Shown here piece after piece: positions 15,001 to 23,300 of a DNA stretch of 64,000 nt. The notes beneath the pieces are model-generated. The model did no database searches. It was not told the origin of the DNA and saw nothing but the letters and a program-made list of their open reading frames with translations. How positions within the stretch are numbered: position 1 is the stretch's first letter; each line of letters starts with the position of its first letter. Source of the DNA: Lepidurus packardi (taxonomy: Eukaryota > Arthropoda > Branchiopoda > Notostraca > Triopsidae); contig JAKZAN010000114.1 of NCBI GenBank assembly GCA_023053545.1, positions 1-64,000 of the forward strand, read 5' to 3'. A program made the translations under genes and the position numbers.

Positions 15001-15800
15001 AGTCCGTAATGAATTAATTCAATCCGTAAGGAATTAATTAATTCAGTCCGTAACTAATTAATTCAGTAAGTAAGGAATTCAATCAATCATAAAGAATTAA
15101 TTCAGTCCGTAAGGAATAAATTCAGTCCGCAAGGAATTAATTCAGTCCGTAAGGAATTAATTCAGTCCGTAAGGAATTAATTCAGTCCGTAAGGAACTAA
15201 ATTCAGTCCGTAATGTATTAATTCAGTCGGTAAGAAATTAATCCAGCCCGTAAGAAATTAATTAATTCCCTATGGAATTAATTTGGTCCGTAAGGAATTA
15301 ATTCATTCCGTTAAGAATTAATTCAGTCTGTAAGGAATTAATTCAATCCGTAAGGAATTAATTCAGTCCGTAAGGAATTAATTCAGTCCGTAAGGAATTA
15401 ATTCAGTCCGTAAAGAATTAATTCAGTCCGTAAGGAATTAATTCAATCCGTAATGAATTAATTCAGTCCATTAATTAATTAATTCAGTACGTAAGGAATT
15501 AATTCAGTCCGTAAGGAATTAATTCAGTCTGTAAGGAATTAATTCAGTCCGTAAGTAATTAACTCAGTCCGTAAGGAATTAATTCAGTAAGTAAGGAATT
15601 AATTCAGTCCGTAAGGAATTAATTCAGTCCGTAAGGAGTTAATTCAGTCTGTAAGAAAGTAATTCAGCCCGTAAGGAATTAATTCATTTCCTAAGGAATT
15701 AATTCAGTCCGTAAGGTATTAATTCAATCCGTAAAGAATTAATTCAGTCCATAAGGAAAAAATTCAGTCCGTAAGGAACTAATTCAGTCCGTAATGTATT
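1..15800. repeat. Satellite A: 20-bp tandem repeat array
   Basis: The whole stretch is a head-to-tail array of a 20-bp monomer, consensus gtaaggaattaattcagtcc, roughly 790 copies, all in one orientation. The core GAATTAATTC is a perfect 10-bp palindrome. Variant monomers (gtaatgtatt, gtaagaaatt, gtaaagaatt, gcaaggaata, insertions giving attaattaattaattcag) recur in a fixed order, which shows a higher-order structure of hundreds to thousands of bases. A recurring marker is a block with gtaactaattaattcag followed by ggaattcaatcaatcata, seen for example near 900, 1160, 2300, 4370, 6230, 8390, 11740 and 15080. I see no gene, RNA gene or transposon inside. The array ends abruptly at the 3' tail of LINE copy 1. 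The low complexity fits non-coding satellite DNA, probably heterochromatic. Confidence 0.97.
7190..13916. repeat. Tandem duplication of a 3352-bp higher-order block in satellite A
   Basis: Two adjacent copies of a block of about 3352 bp are recognisable because rare variants recur at exactly this offset. Examples are the aaggg variant at 8568 and 11920, aattaaatcg at 9371 and 12723, attcattacc near 10481 and 13833, and the doubled gcaagg monomers near 7941 and 11293. Matching starts around 7190 versus 10542 and fails after about 10565 versus 13917. The two copies look nearly identical, so the duplication is recent. Unequal crossing-over between satellite monomers is the simplest mechanism. 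Confidence 0.88.
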
Positions 15801-15829
15801 ATTATTATTATTATTTATTGCAACATATA

Positions 15830-15845
15830 AGGCTTTATAAAGCCT
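15830..15845 (-). other. Perfect palindrome (RNA hairpin) in LINE copy 1 3' UTR
   Basis: AGGCTTTATAAAGCCT is a perfect 16-bp inverted repeat beginning 8 nt after the ORF2 TAG stop on the minus strand. An AATAAA hexamer (15814-15819) and the AAT-unit tail follow within about 20 nt. It is conserved in copies 2 and 3 (about 30297-30312 and 44260-44275). In several LINE families a 3' stem-loop is recognised by the element's own reverse transcriptase, and that role is inferred here. It could also simply mark the 3' end for polyadenylation. Confidence 0.7.
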
Positions 15846-15853
15846 CTTTGTAA

Positions 15854-18682
15854 CTATTTATCTCTACGAAATTGTAACGGGTCAAACATTTTTGAGCCAA
15901 AATGCTCATCTAGTGATTTTTTAAATGTCTGTGAGGAGGAGGATTCGATCACTTTTTCTGGTAGGCTATTCCATTCATCTACGATTCGGTTTTGGAAGGT
16001 CCAGCGGCCTACATCTTTGAGGAATCGTTCTGTCTTAAGTTTTAGGATATGGCCACGACAATTGCTTTGGTTGAAGCACAATATTTGTTCGGCGGACACA
16101 TTTTCATAATAGGCGTGACACAATTTAAACGCTTCTATCAGGTCACCCCGTAGAAACCTATATGCCAGAGTTGGCAGGTTCAAGGCTTTGAGTCTATCTG
16201 TATAGGAGAGGTGACGAAGATTTCCAGGAAATTTGGTTATTCTCCTTTGAACTTTTTCTAGGGCTTCTAGGTCCCTGTTGAAGAACGGGCGCGTTACACA
16301 GTGGCCGTATTCAAGAATAGGTCTAACGAGCGTTTTGTACAGCGTGGACAACATTGTTTTATCCACACAGGTGAAGTTTCGTCTAATTAGTCCAGCTACT
16401 CTCGTTGCTTTAGCCGCAATGCTCGCGTAATGTTGGTGAAAATTAAGTTTTGTGTCAATCAGGACTCCAAGATCCCGTTCACAGTCGGTCTTGGCAATTA
16501 CTTCGCCACCCAGGACATAACTACTTGTGACATATTCATTTCCAATCCTCAGTTGGTGACACTTTGGGATGTTCAATTCCATCAGCCATTTCTCCATCCA
16601 AAGCTCAATACTTTTAATGTCATCTTGGAGCTTAATCATATCCTCCGGGCAGTTAATTACGTTACTAATTTTGGTATCATCCGCGTAAAGAAAGACTGTC
16701 GACTCAATTTTGTCTGTTAGGTCATTTATATATATGTTAAATAGTAACGGACCCAGAACCGAGCCCTGAGGAACTCCGCTTAGGACATCTATCACTAAGT
16801 CACTGACTTCACCTTCAACACAAACTGATTGCGTCCGATTCGTTAAGAAACTTTTAATCCATTTAGTCAGGGTGGGTGAGGTACTAGGACCGAGACCGTA
16901 GTCAACTAATTTTTGAATAAGTCTACCATGGGGTACTTTGTCGAACGCCTTTTTAAGGTCCAGATATATAACATCAGTTTGGAGCCCCTTATCCGCATTC
17001 TTTTTCCAGTTCTCGACAGCTAGTAAAAGTTGACTTTCAGCGGAGCGTCCAGGTAAAAATCCGAACTGTTTATCTGATAATATTTTTCTGTGTCTAAATT
17101 CGGTCAAAATGTGGTCAGCAATAATTGATTCGAGGATTTTGCACGTTACACAAGTTAAACTAATAGGCCTATAATTTGAGGGTAAGTCACGTTTCCCGGA
17201 TTTAAAGATTGGGGTAACAACAGCACTATTCCATATTGTCGGGAGTTGGCCAGAGGAAATGGATTTTCGATAAATGAAAGTAAGCGGTTTGACTAGGACA
17301 GCAGCAGCTTCCTTGAGGACTTTAGGGTGTAACATGTCCGGGCCAGGGGACTTGGATGTATCCAACCTGTTAAGTTTCTCTAAAACCATTGACGCGCAAA
17401 TATTGAGTGGGGGAAAAGGATCTTCCGAGACACAAGAATCAACCTCTGTTATATCTATTTCGCGCGTAAATACAACAGAGAAGTGTCGGTTTAGTACATT
17501 TGCCTTTTCAATCGGTTCAGAAACAGTAAGTCTCGTGGTTTCATCTAGTAATGGAGGTATAATGGTTCCGTTCTTTCTTTTCGCATTGACATGTTTCCAG
17601 AAGATTTTGGGATTGTCTTTTAAATTTTTTGCCAGTAGACTTTCTCTTCTGTTTACTTCCTGTCTGGTGGCTTTGCGCACTTTATTGCGGAAGCGTCGGT
17701 AATTTAACTCCAATGAAGAGTCATCTTTGTTTGATTTGAAGGCATTCCAGGCATCCCTTTTTTCGGCTATTAATTTCAATGTTTCCCTAGAAACTGCTGC
17801 TCTACTACTATGTCGTCTAGGCGGTATGAAGCAATATTCCACAGATTTTACTGTGCGCAGGAACTTGCTGTACAGATCATCCATGGATTCTAAGTCTTGA
17901 AATGCTTGATCCCAGTTGACTTTGGAAAGGACTCTTCTTATCTCCTGGTAGTTGCCTTTATAGTAGTTCGGCCGTTGTATATTCTTCTTTTCCAGTCGGT
18001 TAGTTTGCAGGATAAAAGTTATTACAGCATGATCCGATTTTCCGATTGGCGACTGGACTTCAACATATGTCACAACCTCGGGGTTACTTACAAGTAGAAG
18101 ATCGAGCAAGCTCGGTTTGTTTGTTCCACGGACTCGAGTGGGTTCTTCAATTAATTGGTCAAGGAAGTTATTGTTGAAACAATTAAGAAATACGTTTTCA
18201 GGATTAATTTGTTGCGAGTGTGTATAACGGTGTTGCCAATTAGCTTTAGGGAGATTGAAGTCACCCACTATGACTATATTTTGATTTGGGGAAGCTGTCA
18301 TTTCCGAAATTTCAGCGCAAATCTCCTTATCATTTTCTGCGGTGCTGTAAGGACTTCTATAACACACACCGAAGATCGTATTCATTCCATTTAAATGACT
18401 GATTCGTAACCATAACATTTCTTGGGGCACAGATTCACGTTGGGGTACGGGGTACACTCTCAAATTGTTTTTACTATAACAAATAACGCCACGCCCAAGG
18501 TCACTATCCAAATTGATGTCAAGCGTGTTGTATCCACTGATTGATAATTCAGCAGCTGTAGGTTTGAACCTGCAGTTTTTAGGTTTAACCTCCACAATTG
18601 CTATAATGTCTGGCTCTTCAGATTGTGCAAGTAGTCTCGTTTCTTCAATTTTGTTTAAAAGAGAATCAGAGTTAAAGAACAT
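15854..18682 (-). CDS. LINE ORF2: APE endonuclease and reverse transcriptase (copy 1, intact)
   Basis: This 942-aa polyprotein would nick target DNA and reverse-transcribe the element RNA in place. The N-terminal endonuclease/exonuclease/phosphatase domain (about 1-225) shows E31, GDFN with D141 and N143, D194 and SDH at 216-218. The reverse transcriptase (about 430-720) shows SPGPD near 445-449, motif A with D575, the GVPQGS motif near 636, and YADD at 666-669 with both catalytic aspartates. A C-terminal region (about 780-935, including EKVQRR and WNSLP) matches the usual LINE tail. I see no RNase H. The first ATG is at 18682, but the frame is open for 19 more codons up to the ORF1 TGA at 18740-18742. 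The strand beginning LKCMFFNSDSLLNK straddles that ATG, so the true N-terminus may lie upstream. It is the only intact ORF2 of the three copies. Confidence 0.93.
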   Translation of the reverse strand: MFFNSDSLLNKIEETRLLAQSEEPDIIAIVEVKPKNCRFKPTAAELSISGYNTLDINLDSDLGRGVICYSKNNLRVYPVPQRESVPQEMLWLRISHLNGMNTIFGVCYRSPYSTAENDKEICAEISEMTASPNQNIVIVGDFNLPKANWQHRYTHSQQINPENVFLNCFNNNFLDQLIEEPTRVRGTNKPSLLDLLLVSNPEVVTYVEVQSPIGKSDHAVITFILQTNRLEKKNIQRPNYYKGNYQEIRRVLSKVNWDQAFQDLESMDDLYSKFLRTVKSVEYCFIPPRRHSSRAAVSRETLKLIAEKRDAWNAFKSNKDDSSLELNYRRFRNKVRKATRQEVNRRESLLAKNLKDNPKIFWKHVNAKRKNGTIIPPLLDETTRLTVSEPIEKANVLNRHFSVVFTREIDITEVDSCVSEDPFPPLNICASMVLEKLNRLDTSKSPGPDMLHPKVLKEAAAVLVKPLTFIYRKSISSGQLPTIWNSAVVTPIFKSGKRDLPSNYRPISLTCVTCKILESIIADHILTEFRHRKILSDKQFGFLPGRSAESQLLLAVENWKKNADKGLQTDVIYLDLKKAFDKVPHGRLIQKLVDYGLGPSTSPTLTKWIKSFLTNRTQSVCVEGEVSDLVIDVLSGVPQGSVLGPLLFNIYINDLTDKIESTVFLYADDTKISNVINCPEDMIKLQDDIKSIELWMEKWLMELNIPKCHQLRIGNEYVTSSYVLGGEVIAKTDCERDLGVLIDTKLNFHQHYASIAAKATRVAGLIRRNFTCVDKTMLSTLYKTLVRPILEYGHCVTRPFFNRDLEALEKVQRRITKFPGNLRHLSYTDRLKALNLPTLAYRFLRGDLIEAFKLCHAYYENVSAEQILCFNQSNCRGHILKLKTERFLKDVGRWTFQNRIVDEWNSLPEKVIESSSSQTFKKSLDEHFGSKMFDPLQFRRDK

Positions 18683-18739
18683 ACATTTTAAATCCCGGTT
18701 CTTGGTCTTTAATCTGGAAGGCTTTGCCCTGGAGTTATG

Positions 18740-19846
18740 TCAATCCTGCTGAGAGATAGGTGCAACTGCGTTCGACGATTTTTCTACACGCTGGTTCGTG
18801 GATAAACTAGGATAGTTACCAGCGCCTGAGCGCGCATTGTGCGATTTTTGTTCTCTCTCCTTCTTCTCTTTCTGTCTAATAGGGCAACTTGCGTCAAAAG
18901 CAAAGTGTTCACCTTTGCAATTCACACATTTTTTGGTATCCTCCAAGCATTTCCTTGTGTCATGTTTTTGGGCACATTTTCCACAAGTTGGTTCTTTATC
19001 TCGGCATACCGCGGCTACGTGGCCGTATGCTTGACAGTGAAAGCATTGATGATACTGAGGGGGGTTGTTGTCTTCTACTTTAATTCGCCTATTAAAGGCA
19101 AAGAGCATTCCAGCCAGCAGCAGATTTGCCTTCTTCTCAATGCAGTCGCACGAGACCAATAGAGACCCATAGGCCTTCTTACTGCTGGGATTTAGCCATT
19201 TAACTTTTTCTGCATTGAATACGACGTTCAGACTTGAATTTTTTTCGGACAGATGTTGACAAATTTCTTGGTAATTCTGGTCCCTAGGTAGTTGGTGTAC
19301 TACTACGCTTAAGTTCAATTTTCTTGAGATCATTCTTACCGGGCCAAGGGTGGGTAAGACTACTTTCTTGAGTAACGGTTCCGCTTCAAGCTTTTCATCG
19401 TGACTCTTAAAGACGAGTTTGATATTCCCGCTTTGTGTTTGGTGTGCCAGTACAGGATTTGGGATCTTAGCAGCCCTGAAGTCGTCGTCAATCATTTTAA
19501 GTAAACCCATACGGGGAACCTTGTTGGCTCTCTTTTTAACATCTTCTTGCTGTATAAAGAGCGTTTCCAACTCTCCATCATCATCTTGATTATCCTTGCC
19601 TAATTGAGGGGTAGCTGGTGCTTGATTAGGCCAGTGCCTGGTCACTTGCTCATGAGGAGCTTGAGGACGTTTGGCCAGCTCCTCTCTCAGAAGTCGAATT
19701 TCGTCTATCAGAATTGGGACTAATTCCGCTAGGGGAAGTAAGGTATCGACCTTAGCTTCCAGACAGCTGACTCTTTCTTTTAGACCCTTTTGAAATTCCT
19801 GCAATTGAAGAGGTAATGATGGATCTGACTCCGAACGTTTTCGCAA
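18740..19846 (-). CDS. LINE ORF1: nucleic-acid-binding Gag-like protein (copy 1)
   Basis: The 368-residue reading frame encodes the element's RNA-binding, RNP-forming protein. A probable coiled coil (about 12-60, rich in L, E and K) is followed by an acidic linker, a central region of about 130-260 and three zinc knuckles: C268/C271/H276/C281, C288/C291/H295/C300 and C307/C310/H314/C321. A Lys/Glu-rich tail ends the protein. The codon at 19846 is TTG, not ATG; the first in-frame ATG is near residue 113. The same frame is open upstream for 54 more codons, to a TGA at 20009-20011, and carries a Cys-rich motif there. The real start is therefore unsettled: non-AUG initiation, a shared frameshift from the ATG at 20037, or splicing. 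Its TGA stop is in frame with ORF2. Confidence 0.85.
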   Translation of the reverse strand: MRKRSESDPSLPLQLQEFQKGLKERVSCLEAKVDTLLPLAELVPILIDEIRLLREELAKRPQAPHEQVTRHWPNQAPATPQLGKDNQDDDGELETLFIQQEDVKKRANKVPRMGLLKMIDDDFRAAKIPNPVLAHQTQSGNIKLVFKSHDEKLEAEPLLKKVVLPTLGPVRMISRKLNLSVVVHQLPRDQNYQEICQHLSEKNSSLNVVFNAEKVKWLNPSSKKAYGSLLVSCDCIEKKANLLLAGMLFAFNRRIKVEDNNPPQYHQCFHCQAYGHVAAVCRDKEPTCGKCAQKHDTRKCLEDTKKCVNCKGEHFAFDASCPIRQKEKKEREQKSHNARSGAGNYPSLSTNQRVEKSSNAVAPISQQD

Positions 19847-20323
19847 AGGTTCACCGCTCGATACGGCCGTTTTTTGCTGGCGACAACTCTTGCAGTTCTT
19901 CGCAGCAGGATGATCTTTTACAAACGTGTTTTGACATGTGATACATCGAACAATGTTGGCCTGGTCTTGCGTTTGGAACGAACAATTTCTGTAGTTTTGG
20001 TAGCCTGTTCATGCGCTTGAGAGCAAACGTTTTCCATTGTTTTCTTTCGAGTTTGTTCGGGGACCGCCCCCTCCATAGGCAGGCCCCGTCAGCAAAACAA
20101 CCACAGGCAGACCAGCACTTATGAGAATTGTAACAAATTAACCACAGGCAATCCAACACTGTCAGGGATCCAACACTTATGAAAATTATAACAAGAACAC
20201 TTAACTCAACAGGAGAACTATGTTTTAGAGACTTTTTCTGACTCGTATCGTACAGAAAAGGCAAAAGTTCGAGAGCACACGGAATCACGTCTGCACGTCA
20301 GCACGTCCTATTGTTTTTCATGT
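19847..20323 (-). promoter_or_regulatory. LINE copy 1 5' leader with Cys-rich coding segment and putative promoter
   Basis: The region between the ORF1 segment and the satellite B boundary is non-satellite sequence present in all three copies. Three GACGTG hexamers lie at 20286-20291, 20294-20299 and 20302-20307, exactly 8 bp apart, near the 5' end. GACGTG resembles CRE/bZIP or E-box-like sites, so this could be the internal promoter that LINEs need; that is inference. Nearer ORF1, the ORF1 frame is open from 20008 and encodes C22xxC25 and C39xxC42 (19883-19945), a plausible zinc-binding site. An ATG at 20037 opens a different frame of 39 codons that stops at 19918. Confidence 0.6.
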
Positions 20324-23300
20324 TTATTGAAATTACACTGAAATTTCATTGAAATTTCGTTGAAATATGCTTGTAATTTTACCTGATATTTCCTCGAAAT
20401 CTTATTGAAATTACACTGAAATTTATTTGAAATTTCGTTGAAATATGCTTGTAATTTTACCTGAAATTTCAATGAAATTTCCTTGAAATTTGCTTGTAAT
20501 TTTACCTGAAATTTCAATGAAATTTCCTTGAAATTTGCTTGTAATTTTACCTGAAATTTCCTCGAAATATTATTGAAATTACACTGAAATTTCATTGAAA
20601 TTTCGTTGAAATATGCTTGTAATTTTACCTGAAATTTCCTCGAAATCTTATTGAAATTACACTTAAATTTCATTGAAATTTCGTTGAAATATGCTTGTAA
20701 TTTTACCTGAAATTTCAATGAAATTTACTTGAAATTTCATTGAAATTTCGTTGAAATATGCTTGTAATTTTACCTGAAATTTCAATGAAATTTCCTTGAA
20801 ATTAGCTTGTAATTTTACCTGAAATTTCTTCGAAATCTTATTGAAATTACACTGAAACTTCAATGAAATTTCGTTGAAATATGCTTGTAATTTTACCCGA
20901 AATTTCAATGAAATTTCCTTGAAATTTGCTTGTAATTTTACCTGAAATTTCCTTGAAATCTTATTGAAATTACACTGAAATTTCATTGAAATTTCGTTGA
21001 AATATGCTTGTAATTTTACCTCAAATTTCAATGAAATTTCCTTGAAATTTGCTTGTAATTTTACCTGAAATATCCTCGTAATCTTATTGACATTACACTG
21101 AAATTTCATTGAAATTTCGTTGAAATATGCTTGTAATTTTACCTGAAATTTCAATGAAATTTCCTTGAAATTTGCTTGTAATTTTACCTGAAATTTCATT
21201 GAAATTTCGTTGAAACATGCTTGTAATTTTACTTCAAATTTCAATGAAATTTCCTTGAAATTTGCTTGTAATTTTACCTGAAATTTCCTCGAAATCTTAT
21301 TGAAATTAGACTGAAATTTCATTGAAATTTCGTTGAAATATGCTTTTGATTTTACCTGAAATTTCAATGAAATTTCCTTGAAATTTGCTTGTAATTTTAC
21401 CTGAAATTTCTTCGAAATCTTATTGAAATTACACTGAAACTTCAATGAAATTTCCTTGAAATTTCCTTGGAATTTTACCTGAAATTTCCTTGAAATCTTA
21501 TTGAAATTACACTGAAATTTCATTGAAATTTCGTTGAAATATGCTTGTAATTTTACCTGAAATTTCCTCGAAATCTTATTGAAATTACACTGAAATTTAT
21601 TTGAAATTTCGTTGAAATATGCTTGTAATTTTACCTGAAATTTCAATGAAATTTCCTTGAAATTTGCTTGTAATTTTACCTGAAATTTGCTTGTAATTTT
21701 TCCTGAAATTTCCTCGAAATCTTATTTTTTATAAAAATTTCCTTGAAATTTGCTTGTAATTTTACCTGAAATTTCCTCCAAATCTTATTGAAATTACACT
21801 GAAATTTAATTGAAATTTCGTTGAAATATGCTTGTAATTTTACCTGAAATTTCAATGAAATTTCCTTGAAATTTGCTTGTAATTTTACCTGAAATTTCTT
21901 CGAAATCTTATTGAAATTACACTGAAACTTCAATGAAATTTCGTTGAAATATGCTTGTAATTTTACCCGAAATTTCCTCGAAATCTTATTGAAATTACAC
22001 TGAAATTTCATTGAACTTTCGTTGAAATATGCTTGTAATTTTACATGAAATTTCAATGAAATTTCCTTGAAATTTGCTTGTAATTTTACCTGAAATTTCC
22101 TCGAAATCTTATTGAAATTACACTGCAATTTCATTGAAATTTCGTTGAAATATGCTTGTAATTTTACCTGAAATTTCAATGAAATTTCCTTGAAATTTGC
22201 TTGTAATTTTACCTGAAATTTCCTCGAAATCTTATTGAAATTACACTGAAATTTCATTGAAATTTCGTTGAAATATGCTTGTAATATTACCTGAAATTTC
22301 AATAAAATTTCCTTGAAATTTGCTTGTAATTTTACCTGAAATCTCCTCGAAATCTTACTGAAATTACAGTGAAATTTCATTGAAATTTCGTAGAAGTATA
22401 CTTGTAATTTAACCTGAAATTTCAATGAAATTTCCTTGAAATTTGCTTGTAATTTTAGCTGAAATTTCCTCGAAATCTTATTGATATTACACTGAAATTT
22501 CATTGAAATTTCGTTGAAACATGCTTGTAATTTTACCTGAAATTTCATTGAAATTTCGTTGAAACATGCTTGTAATTTTACCTCAAATTTCAATGAAATT
22601 TCCTTGAAATTTGCTTGTAATTTTACCTGAAATTTCCTTGAAATCTTATTGAAATTAGACTGAAATTTCATAGAAATTTCGTTGAAATATGCTTGTAATT
22701 TTACCTGAAATTTCAATGAAATTTCCTTGAAATTTGCTTGTAATTTTACCTGAAATTTCTTCGAAATCTTATTGAAATTACACTGAAACTTCAATGAAAT
22801 TTCCTTGAAATTTCCTTTGAATTTTACCTGAAATTTCCTTGAAATCTTATTGAAATTACACTGAAATTTCCTTGAAATCTTATTGAAATTACACTGAAAT
22901 TTCATTGAAATTTCGTTGAAATATGCTTGTAATTTTACCTGAAATTTCCTCGAAATCTTATTGAAATTACACTGAAATTTATTGGAAATTTCGTTGAAAT
23001 ATGCTTGTAATTTTACCTGAAATTTCAATGAAAATTCCTTGAAATTTGCTTGTAATTTTACCTGAAATTTGCTTGTAATTTACCTGAAATTTCCTCGAAA
23101 TCTTATTGAAATTACACTGAAATTTCATTGAAATTTCGTTGAAATATGCTTGTAATATTACCTGAAATTTCAATAAAATTTCCTTGAAATTTGCTTGTAA
23201 TTTTACCTGAAATCTACTCGAAATCTTATTGAAATTACAGTGAAATTTCATTGAAATTTCGTTGAAGTATACTTGTAATTTAACCTGAAATTTCAATGAA

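Larger units (their letters stand above)
15800..20323 (-). mobile_element. Non-LTR retrotransposon (LINE), copy 1, apparently full length
   Basis: A minus-strand LINE with a 5' leader of about 480 nt, ORF1 (18740-19846), ORF2 (15854-18682), a very short 3' UTR and a microsatellite tail of AAT units. The APE-type endonuclease, reverse transcriptase and CCHC-bearing ORF1 place it in the broad CR1/L2/Jockey/I assemblage; I cannot fix the clade by eye. Its 5' end abuts satellite B at about 20324, while its 3' tail abuts satellite A at about 15800, unlike copies 2 and 3, which have satellite B on both sides. About twenty differences from copy 2 are confined to about 15.94-17.57 kb. From there to the 5' end the two copies look identical. 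Both frames are open as written, so this copy could be active, subject to the ORF1 start question. Confidence 0.93.

Noticed and set aside
1..15800. CRISPR-like array of short repeats
   Set aside because: The 20-bp units are directly adjacent with no unique spacers, and no cas genes or prokaryotic context exist.
1..15800. Telomeric repeat
   Set aside because: The 20-bp monomer does not resemble TTAGGG, TTAGG or related G-rich telomere units, and it continues into LINE and other satellite.
16430..19162. Plus-strand open frames opposite LINE ORF1 and ORF2 (repeated in copies 2 and 3)
   Set aside because: They are antisense shadows of clearly coding minus-strand frames, with no motifs of their own.
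19851..20288. 145-codon frame in the LINE 5' leader with a hydrophobic stretch
   Set aside because: It begins at GTG (no ATG), overlaps the leader and the Cys-rich ORF1 extension in another frame, and has no recognisable domain.
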